A DNA stretch of 64,000 nt from assembly GCA_037176705.1 (NCBI GenBank), contig CM073885.1, forward strand, positions 163,794,290-163,858,289, read 5' to 3'. The DNA comes from Molossus alvarezi. Lineage: Eukaryota; Chordata; Mammalia; Chiroptera; Molossidae. The translations under genes were made by a program, and so were the position numbers. The notes under the pieces were generated by a model. The model was not told where the DNA came from, ran no database searches, and worked only from the letters and a program-made list of their open reading frames with translations. This document shows positions 12,070 through 24,042 of the stretch, piece after piece (within the stretch, counting starts at the first letter, position 1; the number at the start of each line of letters is the position of its first letter).

Positions 12070-12215
12070 GTTTTTAATGTTTTTAACTAATTTATTTTTG
12101 TTACAGATGTTTCTCCTTTTCCCACATTGACACCCTCCTTTCAGCACCCCCCCCCCCCGCCTCATTCCCAGCTTTGTTGTCTATGCCCATTGGTTACATA
12201 TATCCTCCTAAATGT
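12070..12215 (-). mobile_element. LINE-1 3' UTR fragment
   Basis: ttacagatgtttctcc, a C-rich stretch and gttgtctatgcccattgg match the 3' UTR of the full-length L1 at 43.7 kb in the same orientation. Only the last 150 bases or so of the element are present, so it is severely 5'-truncated. The right boundary is uncertain. Confidence 0.7.
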
Positions 12216-12380
12216 GAATTCCATGATACATGAAGTGAGATACAGGTATCAGACAGCTTTCTTTTTTGGGTTGTCATCCCTTTTGGAGTGGTGATGCTCC
12301 AGCCTGTCTTACTGTTTAATATTTTTAGTATATCCTTCTGTTATTAATGTTAACTAGAGGCATTTTTAGGTACTATTTTA

Positions 12381-12648
12381 TTTTATTTTATTTTATTTTA
12401 TTTTATTTTTTTTATCCTCACCAGAGGACATTTTTTGACATCCTGTTCAGATAGAGTGGGAGGGAGGGAGAGAGAGAGAGAAAAAAACATCGACGTGAAA
12501 GGGACACATCGAGTGGCTGCCACCCACACAACCCAACCAGGGCCGGGGACAAACTGCAACCGAGACACATGCCCTTAGCGGGGACCGAACCCGGGTCTCT
12601 CCAGACCGCAGGCCGATGCTCTAACCGCTGAGCCAAATCGGCCAGGGC
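12381..12648 (-). mobile_element. Ves SINE, well preserved
   Basis: Complete in reverse orientation, ending in ggccagggc, and still retaining CpGs in the head (cgcaggccgatgc). The target duplication is taggtactatttta (12367-12380) and taggtacaatttta (12649-12662), with one mismatch. This suggests a relatively young insertion. Confidence 0.95.
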
Positions 12649-12662
12649 TAGGTACAATTTTA

Positions 12663-13255
12663 AACACATGCTTCTCAAGAAATAACTTTGTTACCAAACT
12701 GGCATTATGTATATTTAATGAAAATATGTCCTTTGGAGAACTATGTACTTTGATTCCCACCAGTTGAAACCCAGATAGACAGAAGTTTTAAATTTCTATT
12801 TAAATACATTTCACTTCTGCCTTCATTGATTCAGAGATGCTTTTTAGCATTCTAATGTTATTAGATTCTAATGTTATTAGAATCTTAGTGGCAAAACTAT
12901 ACATGCAAGATGCCAGAAAAATAATCAGAAAATTATACAAAGACAAATATGTTATTAAAACATTGCTTTTATTTTTTAAAAAGCCTAGAAGGATAGATTA
13001 CAAAAAGAAATAATAATGCAAATTACACTGAATTACAAGCTTTTACTAATAGTATGATGCAAATCTAAATTTGTCGACATGAAAAGATTGTGTGTGTGCA
13101 GACATATGTATGTATATATAAAATGTTAAATTACAAAAGGCTGTTTTGAAAATTTCATAGTAAACACCCACACACATGCCCACAAAAATGTAGAATACAA
13201 AATATTTAATAAAATTTCATCTCAGTGGTATAAATTTGGGGACTTTTCACCCTTA
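12663..13255. other. Unique AT-rich sequence
   Basis: Nothing was recognised apart from a perfect 16-bp tandem duplication of attctaatgttattag at 12849-12880. Confidence 0.5.
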
Positions 13256-13268
13256 AAACTTTTTTTAT

Positions 13269-13521
13269 GCCCTGGCCAGTTTGGCTCAGCGGTTAGAGCG
13301 TCGGCCTGCGGTCCGGAGAGACCGGGGTTCGGTTCCCGCTAAGGGCACATTATTCGGTTGCAGTTTGTCCCCGGCCCTGGTTGGTCGTGCGGGTGGCAGC
13401 CGCTCGATGTGTCCCTTTCACGTCGATGTTTCTCTCTCTCTCTCCCTTCCTCTCTCTCCCTCCCACTCTATCTGTACAAAAAAAATGGAAAAATGTCCTC
13501 GGGTGAGGATTAAAAAAAAAC
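13269..13521 (+). mobile_element. Ves SINE, well preserved
   Basis: Complete copy from gccctggccagtttggctc to an A tail at 13512-13520, with CpG-rich head (gcgtcggcctgcggtccgg). The 13-bp target copies at 13256-13268 and 13522-13534 differ at one base. It is the same subfamily as the inverted copy at 12381-12648. Confidence 0.96.
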
Positions 13522-13591
13522 AAACGTTTTTTATAAATATTATACAGATTTTATGAAAGTCATAAAAGATACAAGTAAAAAGGGAAAAATG

Positions 13592-13790
13592 GCTTGGCCA
13601 ATGTGGCTCAGTGAATTGAGCATCGTCCCATAGACTGAGAGGTCCTGGTTCAATTCCTTGTCAGGCCACATGCCCAGGTTGTGGGCTCAGTCCCCAGTAG
13701 GGAGTGTGCAGGAGGCAGTCAATCGATGTTTCTCTCTCACATCTATGTTACTATCTCTCCCATCCCCTCTGTCTAAAATATCAAAAAAAA
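13592..13790 (+). mobile_element. Ves SINE, GAGCATCGTCCC subfamily
   Basis: The head is ttggccaatgtggctcagtg, the B box is ggttcaattcc and the CT body ends in an A run at 13783-13790. No clear target duplication was identified. Confidence 0.88.
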
Positions 13791-13799
13791 GTGTGTGTG

Positions 13800-15539
13800 T
13801 ATGAAAAAATATTGTTTTTAAAAATTTTTTGATAGTCTTTAATTCTAATTTCTTTGCCCCTTGAGGATCATCCCTTCACCACACCCAATTCTAGCATTCT
13901 TAATGCATATCCCTTCTTCCCCTGTTCACTATCCTTAGTCCGACATCCACCCTCACTGAAAAGTAGAAGTGGAAATTTGTATCTGCAACGTGTACTGATA
14001 TGTAAAGCTCTGTAAGATATACATATTTGAAAACAGTTTCAAGAGGTTTATTGCAGAATTTAAAAATATATATTATTGTTATTTTGTAGATCAACTGACA
14101 TATTGAATCAGTGAATTAGGGGTGACCTTAGAATGCACATTCCACCAACTTAATAAATGCTTATTAAATTGGTTTTCAGGATACCTTGTTCAAAATTCTG
14201 TTTCAACTCTCCAATGCTGATCTTATTCAATGTTTTCTGTTCTCTCAGAAAGTAAGGCGTTGTTACCACCTCCTCTTGCAGTTTTCTTCTTACTTTCTTT
14301 TCATTACTCTCACAATCTTACAGCCTAGTAGTGAATGTCTAAACATAAGTCAGCTAACGTAATCTTTGCATGTTTAGAAAGTGGTCTCAATAGAGATTTG
14401 TCCCAGTGCCTGAAAATACAGTAGCCAGAGGTTGGGAAATATTATCTTTTGGGGGCTAAATGTGAAAGTTACAGTCGTGCTCCAATGTCATCAGTGTTGC
14501 AGTACCTAATGCATTCTTAGGGTTATGTAAAGATTAAGTTCTAATCCTACTGACAATACCTACCTAAAAGAATCCTTTCCAAATAGGCTATGCAAATGAT
14601 GATTCATTTGAGTAAATGAAATACATTTGGATGTAAATGTTCTGAACTCATTGAAATGTTTGGTGGAGATTAGTGCTCTGTTGAACAAGTCCTCAGAGCC
14701 GTGTGTATGTGTCTGTGTGTGTGTGTGCATGTGCATGCATGTATACTTGTATTAGGTATATAATGTTTGGCCATCGACTTGTTTATTTTCCTTATCATAT
14801 GCTATTTTTTACTTGGCCATTCTATGCCTTCACAATTTCAAGTTCCTTCTTCCTCCTCACCCCTTCCAGAGACCCCTCTGTACTGTCCTCAGATGTCCCT
14901 CTAATTGAACCATCACAGCACTCATTAGAATGCCCCGTGGAGATGTGTGAAAGAGTCATGGGTAAAGATTGGATTCCAGGAAACCCCTGCTCGAGGATCA
15001 GTCTCTACAAAGGCAAGATGTGATTTAAGAGCCCCGAATCCCGTTACACCCATCACTTTGACATGTGCCCCATTCTGCTCCATGCAGCTTCTAAAAGTGA
15101 CTGCTGGGAGCAGTGAGTGCTGGTGTGGGCTCATTTGTAAGTGACAGGAAATTCCTGTGCAAAGCCCCTAGGTTGTAAATGAAGTTATTTTGAGAGCTTT
15201 AGGAAATACCAACCACTTGCAGCATGAAGCTCTGCTTTCATAAAATCTTCCCAGTTTCCAGGTGCTCTTAAATGGGTTCTGGGCAGGCTGGCAGGCAGAG
15301 CAGGCTCCATGAAAAGCTGTAAATGTACTTCTTACACTTTGTACTGTTTTTAAGGTATCAAAGATATTTTTTTCATTTTAAAATGCTTTGAAGAACCAAA
15401 TAATTCTATGTAATGCAAATTATCAAAGACCAAAGAACAGAAATAAATGGATAAAGGATTGTGAGCCAGCATGCCATAAAAATGTAAGCCAAATAGCATA
15501 TTCATTTAGGAAGCAATTCTGACCTTTATTAATAATCAG
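13800..15539. other. Unique sequence with a TG-rich tract
   Basis: No repeat family or exon was recognised. A TG/CATG-rich tract lies at 14701-14746. A GC-richer patch near 14900-15130 has overlapping open frames of 65 to 106 codons on both strands with no domain support. Confidence 0.45.
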
Positions 15540-16620
15540 CAACATACAAATATCCAAACAAATAAATGAATAATATTAGATACTATTTCTCACCCATTAG
15601 ATAAGTGACTGTAGTCAAGTCTGCCAGCATCAAGTATTGGCATTGACTATGAGCTCCCCTATCTGCTTTGAGAAGATGAACTAAAAGAAACAACCACTTT
15701 GTAGAATAATTTGGCATTACTAGTAAAATTGAAAATGTACATAACCAGAAAGTTGGCTTCTATGTTTATACTCTAAATAAACATCTATACAAGTTCACAA
15801 GAGGAAGATATACAGGTATGTTTATTGCAATGTTGTTGAAAATAGCAAGAAAAGAAAGGCACATAAATGTCCATGTGTATAATGGATAAGTTGAAGGCTG
15901 CGTGTGTGTGTGTGAAAGCATGTTAGTTAACAGGAATAGCATATACATATAATTAAATATATTGATTTATTTCAAAACCATAATTTTGATTTAAAAACAA
16001 GTTGCGCCCTGGCCAGTTTGGCTCAGTGGTTAGAGCATTGACCTGTGGTCCAGAGAGACCCGGGTTCGGTTCCCACTAAGGGCACATACCTCAGTTGCAG
16101 TTTGTCCCCGCCCCTGGTTGGGTTGTGTGGGTGGCAGCCACTCGATGTGTCCCTTTCATGTCGATGTTTCTCTCCCTTTCTCTCTCTCTCTCTCTGTCTC
16201 TCTCTCTCTTCCACTCTCTCCCTCCCACTCTATCTGAACAATAAAAAAACAAAACAAAACAAAAAAAAAAAAGTTGCAAGCATAAAAATAGCTTCTAGAA
16301 CTATAATGTCAAGTTCGATAACAAACTATAGAATAATGTATACACTAAAATACTATTAATGTAAAATGGTACTTAATATATACACAGGAGAGGTCTATCT
16401 TGTATAAACATAGGATGATAATTTATAAAAATAAACTCAGCTAAATTTCTGACCATATTTGCTTACATGGAAAGGGCACTGGATGGTATGACTATCTCAA
16501 ATATGTTTTGTTTTTTAATAAAAAGATGAAGCTAATATAAAAGTGCTAGCAGTGATCAGTTCTAGAGGTGGAATACAAGTATTTTTATTATATTAATTTC
16601 TAATCTCTTAGTCTAAAATG
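15540..16620 (+). mobile_element. Old LINE-1 3' end (L1M type), split by a Ves SINE
   Basis: A block order typical of ancient L1 3' regions is visible: atttggcattactag, then aaatgtacataacc, atgtttattgcaatgttgt, aaatgtccatgtgtataatgg, and after the SINE gaataatgtatacac and a weak tail. The Ves copy at 16006-16270 interrupts it. It is very diverged, and both ends are approximate. Confidence 0.55.
16006..16270 (+). mobile_element. Ves SINE inside an old L1
   Basis: Complete head from gccctggccagtttggctc and B box ggttcggttcc, with a long CT run and an A-rich tail. The short target copy aagttgc occurs at 15999-16005 and 16271-16277. Confidence 0.94.
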
Positions 16621-16631
16621 TTCTCAATTCA

Positions 16632-16884
16632 GCCCTGGTCGGTTTGGTTAAGTGGTTAGAGTGTTGGCCCACACAAAATGAGTTGCGGGTTTGATTCGCA
16701 TCAAGAGCACGTACCTTGGTTGCAGTTTGGTCTCTGGCCGGGGTCAGGGTCATGTGTGAGGCAACCAGTCAATGTGTCTCTCTCACATCAATGTTTCTCT
16801 CTCTCACCCTCTTTCTTTCTCCCTTCCATTCTATTTGAAATTAAATGGAAAAATATTCTCAGGTGAAGACTTAAAAAATTTTTT
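16632..16884 (+). mobile_element. Ves SINE, diverged
   Basis: The head is gccctggtcggtttggtta, the B box is decayed (ggtttgattcg), followed by a CT body and the tail block attctcaggtgaagac. The target copies ttctcaatt are at 16621-16629 and 16885-16893. Confidence 0.9.
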
Positions 16885-16893
16885 TTCTCAATT

Positions 16894-17537
16894 AAAAAAA
16901 AAAGTCTAACAATAATTTATCTTGCTATTTTCAGTAGACTATACCTATTAATAACTCAGGCAAATATTTCCTCTTTAGCAATGAAGTGTCATGGCTATAT
17001 ATTTTATATGACACCAGAAAACAAAAATGTTTTTTCCTCTAAGGTTATGTGCATTCAGCATGATTTTAAATAAGACATTTAATTCTTTTACTATTGTTGT
17101 GAGACACTAATTTGAAGATTATTAGATTTTAAACATCTTACATAATTTACCTATGCAACATTATAGTTTAATTTTAATTGCATTTAAAACATAAGTTTTC
17201 CTAAAGCAACACTCAACATGCACCATCAATTATCTTAGAAAAACACTAAAAATATATTAATTACAAGTCATGACCCAGCAAATTATGAATTTTCAACCAG
17301 AAGTAAATTATTGCCACTAATTAGCTTTCTTGTTTGCCAGACTGTGTTAAAGTCTTCATTGCATTAGTCATTTCATAAATCACCTTTTCAACATGCAAAT
17401 CTGGAAGAAATGAGAACATGAAAATATGCTGAGAGCTTCCTGATATTCAGAAACAGGGTGTTGTGGGACAGTTTCTACAATCTCAGAAATATGTGATTAG
17501 TGTGGTGTGCAATAACATTTGGAAGAGAGAATACCTT

Positions 17538-17581
<44 letters not shown>

Positions 17582-17790
17582 TTGTTACTGACAAAGATTG
17601 TCTAGATGTTATTTATTTTTCCCCCCTCTAGTTCATTACCTAGACAGACTGAGTCTGTATGAATATTAAGTTAAAAAGTGTGGTGTTATTAAGGTTTTTT
17701 AGTGTCACAAACTTTTAGCAAAGTTGTGACATTAATGGGATGGGTTTGCCTCAAACCCTCACCAACTTAAATGATCAATCCAAAATTCCC
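16894..17790. other. AT-rich unique sequence with a TTTA microsatellite
   Basis: Nothing was recognised apart from the (ATTT)n tract at 17537-17582. Confidence 0.45.
17537..17582. repeat. (ATTT)n microsatellite
   Basis: About eleven near-perfect tetranucleotide units are seen directly. Confidence 0.95.
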
Positions 17791-18050
17791 GTTTTTTTTT
17801 GTTTTTTTTTTTATCCTCACCCAAGGACATTTTTGCATTTATCTTCAGATAGAGCAGGAGAGAGTAATGGATAAAGAGAGAGAGAGAAACATTGATGTGA
17901 GAGAGACACATCGACTGGTGACCACCCACAGGACACAGCAGGAGCCAGGGACAAACTGCACTTGGGGCACGTGCCCCCAGTGGGAACTGAACCCAGGTCT
18001 CCCTGGACCACTGTCCGATGCTCCAACTGCTGAGCCAAACTGGCCAGGGC
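17791..18050 (-). mobile_element. Ves SINE
   Basis: Reverse copy ending in ggccagggc with the tail block atcctcacccaagg. Related flanks, caaaattccc (17781-17790) and tcaaattccc (18051-18060), look like the target duplication. Confidence 0.92.
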
Positions 18051-18060
18051 TCAAATTCCC

Positions 18061-18354
18061 AGTGTTTTTAACTGCCATAAATAATAAAAAATTATCTCAT
18101 CTTTTTGTTCTTCTGCCATTTTTCCAATGTTTTCCCAACATTCTGCACAATCTCGCCTATGAAACACAGCTGCCCCGTCCCCATTTCCTTTGGCTCCCAG
18201 TTTCTAATGGCTCAGCTGGACAACCTGTCAACAAGATACTGCTAAAGAGTTAATAAATATTAACAAGTTATGACTCCCAAGTGCCCTGACTCATTCTCAC
18301 TCACAGAGTAACATATTTGGGATGTGCATGATTAGATTATTTTCTAAAATAATC
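18061..18354. other. Unique sequence, nothing recognised
   Basis: No repeat or exon was recognised. Confidence 0.45.
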
Positions 18355-18475
18355 TTTCAACCTTCTTCCCACTAGACTATAAGCAACATGAGGAAAGAAT
18401 CTTTTGTCTCTTTGGTTGACTCTGTCCTCAGCACTTGAATGGACAGAGCATGGCAGATAACAGATGCTCTTCCGA
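18355..18475 (+). repeat. L2 LINE 3' end remnant
   Basis: cttcccactagactataagc followed by an aacatgaggaaagaatct block and cagcacttgaatgga matches the conserved last part of L2 elements, which reads roughly cactagactgtaagctcc then catgagggcaggga. Confidence 0.6.
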
Positions 18476-19640
18476 AATAAAAAATAACGATAACGGTGAA
18501 ATATTTCAAAAGGGAAAAAAAGGAGGGGTGGTAGGAAAGATGCTTGAATAAGCCAGCTTTTCCCCTGCTTCTCCCTTTTGGGTATTAGGACTGCCCCTAA
18601 GGCAGGGTGTGCGGAATTGATTTGCTCAGCATTCTGATGGTCCCCATAGTATTTAGAGATCAAATCAACCTACTTTACACTCTAGGAAAAGAAAAATGCT
18701 ATTTTGCTGACTAGCTATTTTTTCCAAGGAGTCAAACTTTTAAGTAAGCCTTTGTCTCCCTTGTTTCAGTCCTACAATAAAGCCTATTTTAACACTAGTG
18801 TGAAATGAGGCATATTTTAGCAGTTTTGAAAACTTCATGAAACTAAAACCGAATCTGTCCCTTGGCAAAAATATAACACAATCCTGTCTTTCCCACCCCC
18901 AGTCCTTTCAGCCCTCACTTGTCCCCCACATTCTCCTTTGGTCAAGATTCCTAAACTCTCCTTCCCTGGTGCTCTCATGGCCCTTCTAATTATCACTCTT
19001 TCTATGAATTTTTCATCTGTCCTGACAAAGAAGCATCCTCGAAGGGAGTCACGAACACACATGTGTCTTTCCACAATGCCAGGGTTATTAGAAGAGCCCT
19101 CCCCAATAAGCCAATGGGATCCCATGCAGGTTACACACAGGGGGAGCTTACACAGTCAAGCAGGGAGAACCTGAGTCCACTGTGAAGTCCTGGTCACTGG
19201 TGTGTCCACAGTTAGAAGGACAAGCATTGGTCTCAGGTGGGTTCAGTGGTGGCACACATCTGGTGGACTGGAAGTACAGCAGGGCTCTGAGCATGACCCG
19301 TGGTGGTACAGCCAAACTCGAGCATGGAGCGGTGGGAGCTCTGAGTTCTTACAGCCCACAAGGCAGGGAGTCCCACTCATATCAGTGAGTCTAGAACGTG
19401 TCCTTATCCATGTGTTCAGACTTGTGATATTAGGTGTTTCAGTCCCCTCCTAAGGGTGTTTCCCTGACACCCCATTTCCTCAGTGTTGACATAGTACTTG
19501 ACAGAACTACCATGACTGACAGAGACTCCATATTAGATTGTCAGAGGTGTCCAAGAAGGCCACTCTGCTTGTACTCTATCTATGTTCCAAAGTCAGCCAT
19601 AAATATTGACCAGTAATTTAATAGAGTATAAAGTTGGAAT
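18476..19640. other. Unique sequence of moderate GC
   Basis: No repeat family was identified with confidence. Segment 19030-19560 has higher GC and several open frames under 100 codons. It could hide an old LTR, but no LTR hallmark was clear to me. Confidence 0.4.
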
Positions 19641-19739
19641 AATGAGTTTTTCATACCAGTAAGAAGGTAACTGAACAATGGTTTCTATGTTCTGTTCCCT
19701 CATTTCATCAATACTTTTCTCCCTAAGGTCACCAGAAAC

Positions 19740-20305
19740 TTCCAGGATACTTCATTCAAAGGCCCCTTTTCAATCAGCACTTGACCTAACCCTTCTGAAG
19801 CTGTCAATACAGTTGAAAATGACCTCCGAGGCACTAAACTCTACTGAGCTTTCTCTTGCCTTTGGCCTTCATTTTCTGTTACCTTTCCTGGTTCCTTCTT
19901 TTTGCATATCTCGAAATGTTGGAATTACTCAAGGTTCTCATGTACATAGTCTTCTATTTCTCTGACTCTCTCCCCAGATAGATCTTCTCACTCTGTCCTA
20001 TAGCTTTTGATAACATGTAAGTGCAGAGGATTCCCACATTTCCTGTGTAGCACAGCGTTCTCTTCTTGACCATGGAATCAATCAATTTGCCTTTTTGGAT
20101 AGTCCTCTTAATTGCCAGTCCACAGATCACAAATATTAACAAGTCCAAAACTGAAGTCAGTCTCCTCTCCCCCATAAATATGCTTCTCCTTTAATTTGTA
20201 TGACATAAACATGGAAATCAACATTCATGCTTGCCTGTCCCATAAATGTGGTATCTGACACACCCAATGCATTAAATAAATGTGTGTTGAATGAATAAGT
20301 GAAGG
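19740..20305 (+). repeat. L2 LINE remnant
   Basis: A pyrimidine-rich region carries aacaagtccaaaactgaag and ctcctctcccccataaatatg, followed by the end-type sequence aaataaatgtgtgttgaat, in the order seen in L2 3' regions. It is highly diverged. Confidence 0.5.
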
Positions 20306-20454
20306 AGGAGCTAAAGGGGACATTTGAGCATCCCCAGAGTCACATTATGTTGGCAATCTTCAGTTTTACCAATGTACATTTAATTGTTTATTCTTCTTAG
20401 ACATTTAACTTAATATGAGATACAAAGTTCTAGTGTGTTATGTGCTACAAATTA

Positions 20455-20640
20455 TCAACCTGCATTGGTACAGCACTGTACTTAAATAATTTCATTTTAT
20501 CCTAACTATCTTGAGGGACAGGTATTTTTTTTTCACTTCTAGATGATGAAGATGAGGCTTAGACAGTTTTTGTGAGTCTCCAAAATGTGCCCAGCTAGCA
20601 ATTGACATAACTGTAGCAGGAACTGAGTTGTTTTTTTTAA
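20455..20640 (-). repeat. MIR SINE remnant
   Basis: atttcattttatcctaac, ttctagatgatgaagatgag and gcccagctagcaattgaca follow the antisense MIR consensus (cattttacagatgaggaaac followed by cacagctagtaagt). Confidence 0.7.
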
Positions 20641-20714
20641 ACCACATTATTCCAGACCATTGTTGAATTTATATATATATATTTTTTTTTTTTTCATTAT
20701 ATAAAATGAGGTCA

Positions 20715-20860
20715 ATGGCAGATTAGCCTCAGTTTCTTCATCCATAGAATAAGGGTAATAATATCTACCTCTGTGTGATAATTAAATGAGATAATGCATG
20801 TAAAGCACTTAGTTACTGCGACTGGGCCATGGTAAGCCCTTGTGATGGGCTAGAATTTAT
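20715..20860 (+). repeat. MIR SINE remnant (3' half)
   Basis: gcctcagtttcttcatcc, gggtaataatatctacctc, taaatgagataatgcatg and aaagcacttagttactg match the sense MIR 3' half closely. It lies close to, and opposite in orientation to, the preceding MIR. Confidence 0.8.
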
Positions 20861-22079
20861 TAATATAAGATTTTAAATCTCTTTCACTATAAAATGCAAA
20901 GCAATTAAAGGCTTGTTAGCAGGACAGCAATACAATAAAAGCTACTATAGGAGAAGATTAACCTGTCACTTGTGGAAAGGTTATATTAAAGTAGAGAGGA
21001 ATCTGGAGACAAAGCATAATAGCTCAGGCACAGAGTGCTGCCTGCCTGGAGCAACAGGGTGGTTTGGGGAGGGGAGGGTCCCATCACTGGCTGCAGTGAG
21101 TGGACAGAAAGACAACCCAGGGGAGGAGTGCCAGGTTCAGGAAGCTCTGGGCTCAGGCAGAGCCAGCAACGGGAGCCAGGAGGAAACCTTCGAGCAGAGA
21201 CAACTGAATGTTGGGTCTGTAATGGTGGGGGAGCTGCTGTGTGCCAAACCAGAAGACAAGCAAGGATGGAAAGCCATAATTGATCCCCATCTGAAACCAA
21301 TCTCATCCCCAGAATTGTCTGTACAGTGCTATTATTTTTACCTGCATTAGTTGTCATTTTTTCACAATTCTAGATTTCTGGCCTTTCATAAATTTGACAC
21401 TTAAATAGCTCAAAATCCACATTCCCACGGTGCAGTAGTCTTCACCAGCCACTATTCCCTTCACATATTCAGAATCCATCACTAGTGCCGGTGTGCTGTG
21501 CTAGGCCTGCTTCTCTCACTCACAGAACCTTCCTTACCTGGGAACTGATTTATAAGCAAAGGAAGGAAGGCTGGGGCAAATCTCATGGAAGTCAGGTTGT
21601 AGCAGTCCCCATAGTTCCAAAGAAATATTTCAGATCCAAGTCTTCCACACTGAAGGGACCTTACTCTTGTGTAAATAAAATAGAGCTGAATTTTTCTTGA
21701 CTCATGGTGGAAGCATGAGGTTAAGAAGTCCATACTGGGTTTAACACTAGCATCAATCAATATAAAACATAAATGATGGAACGGAGAGATGTTAAAAATA
21801 ATTACTTATGGTAGTTTTCTGGGCGTTAGGATTGAAGCGCAAGAACATTAATGGTACTTCCAAAAAATTTAAAAATCACTTTGAAATAGGCAAGTCTTAT
21901 TTTATTTGATATATTCTCATGCCTGAAAAAAAAAAAAAAAAAAACTAAGAGAAGCTAAAATACTAATTGGTGTGATTTAAAAATTAAGTTTCCTGGAGTG
22001 AGAATTAAACATCAGGAATCTACCACATGTACCTGGTATGTTACTAAGGAAGAACTGTTGCTCAACAAAAGTAGAAGAA
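20861..22079. other. Unique sequence, GC-richer from 21000 to 21300
   Basis: A 145-codon open frame at 20913-21350 overlaps a 123-codon antisense frame. The local GC rise explains the shortage of stop codons, and no domain, promoter or splice site supports a gene. A 19-base poly-A run lies at 21926-21944. Confidence 0.4.
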
Positions 22080-22149
22080 TTTATATATATATTCTTATAT
22101 ATAAGATATAAATAAACATATATATATAAATTCTTATACTTTTTATACA

Positions 22150-22189
<40 letters not shown>

Positions 22190-22190
22190 T
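22080..22190. repeat. (TA)n-rich palindromic simple repeat
   Basis: Imperfect TA dinucleotides with a pure (TA)n core of about 35 bases near 22152-22186 are seen directly. The tract is self-complementary and could extrude a cruciform. Confidence 0.95.
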
Positions 22191-24042
22191 GTTAACATAC
22201 TATTTTACATTTCTTTATTGAAATCCCTCACCAACAATAACAAAAAAAGTAGAGCATTATGGCTGTTCAGTGAAGTAATAACCACTTAGATTAGATTCTC
22301 CACTTCAGCAGAATCTAGGTACTTGTACAAGAATGACATATAGGGAGGCTAGAGATACTGTTGAACGTCTTCACAGGAGACTGAACATTGGAATTGACAT
22401 TAAACCTTGTGGCAGGACACACACAAAAACTTCCAGACACAGAGCGCACCTGAGGTTATAATCTGTCAAGATTAACAAAGAGTAAATAATTGTGAAAGCA
22501 AATAGATGTGATGTAATTGGCATCTCCAGACTAGTAAAAGAAGATTTTTCTTTCCATTTAACATTCAAGTGCATGAGACCCATCCATTTACTCATTTTCT
22601 GATCATTTATGTAGCAATGTACAGAAGTAATAGTCATGGTTACCTGGCACATTTATGCAATATTTTTTATCCCTGAGGACCCTAAAGCTCTTGACCATTA
22701 TAGTTAATGTTTGTTAAAGTACTTCTAAGGGGGAGAGCACCACAGATGTTGCAAATCTTATGATTATAAAAATCTTGTTTATAGTACGTATAGAAACGCT
22801 TCTTATGAAGCTGTTGCCAGGACTAGTGTAGGCAATAGAATTTCTTTATGAGGCTGGTGAGCCAATGTTTATACAACCGTTTCTTCAAGAAGCTTAATGT
22901 CAACCTCTTCTCTATTGTGACTGTCTTGGAAATCACATGTAATTTGCTCTGAAATTACTTATTTGCAGAATGTTAAGAAACAGAATATTCTTAATAGAAA
23001 AAAAAATCTATTTGTTGGTCAATGAATACAGTCGTTATTTACAAATAATAAAATTATAGCTTAGAAAGAATAATAATGTAGTAGGACCCTTCATCTCAGG
23101 GGCTACAGAGAATATGTTTTATTATTTTGCCATCTTTCCACACATGAACGTGTGAGTCAACAGATCAAGAGAATGGCAGGTATTGGGCTTTCAGTCTCCC
23201 TATCAGCACCATGGACCTAGCTACTGCCAATCTTTCTAGCTGCCTGGACTTTGAACAGAAAGCCAGTGTCATAAAGAAGAAAAAAACGGGGGGGGGGGGG
23301 ACAGCATAAAAATCCCATCTGCCCAATCTGCATCAGCTAAGGTGGCTGCACCCAGTTTTCAGACACAACAGTGGTGGTAGTTAAGGTCAGTTTAAGCTCA
23401 GCTGAAATGAAGTGTGGAGCCTATGCCCATCGGTGTTGACAATGGGGATATCACAGGACCAGTCCTACAGTGCCACTGTAGGTTTTTACCCTCCAGCAAA
23501 AAAATCTCCAGGCCTGTATCCTCAGGCATCCTGGAGAATATATGAGCTATTCACTATCTTATAGTCTACTTCCCACATTTTTACACTGGGTCTTTGTTAC
23601 TTATGATCCAAAGCCATAAATGATCAATATGTAGATGATGCTTTAATCTGTTTAAACTAGTATTTTAGTAAATATTTTGTAATCTGGTGACTCAACTGTT
23701 GTATATGACTTTACCATTTTTTTCCTCTTTCTATCCTAACAAACAAGTTTATATATTCTTATATATAACGAATCTGTCTAGTCATCTAGACAGGGTATCC
23801 GGATTGAGTTGCTTTGGTTTGGTTCTGTGTGTGCGTGCAATCATTTAACCTTCCTCTGGACCTAGTGGACTTCTTGCTAAAACCTGCACTCTCTCACTGC
23901 AGTTGCCTGAGCAAAATGGAAATTAAGACACTTAAGTAAGATAGGTGTTCATTATACTAGTCTATATGTGTTTTTGTCTTTATAAAATATTTTATAACAC
24001 ATTTAAAAATACAATTCAGAAAGTGATTACACTTTGGAAAGC
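22191..24042. other. Unique sequence
   Basis: No repeat family or exon was recognised. A 13-base G run lies at 23288-23300 and an 8-bp perfect hairpin at 23774-23793. Confidence 0.45.

Noticed and set aside
13281..13556. Possible tRNA gene, and similar heads at the other Ves copies
   Set aside because: The A and B boxes are those of the SINE head. The sequence runs on into a CT body and A tail and does not close an acceptor stem.
17537..17582. CRISPR-like regular repeat
   Set aside because: It is a tetranucleotide microsatellite with no spacers, and the DNA is mammalian.
17771..18253. 160-codon open frame
   Set aside because: Most of it is the Ves SINE at 17791-18050 read antisense. No conserved domain.
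20913..21350. 145-codon open frame with an antisense 123-codon frame
   Set aside because: It lies in a local GC rise with no promoter, domain or splice support. Two overlapping frames on opposite strands suggest low stop density only.
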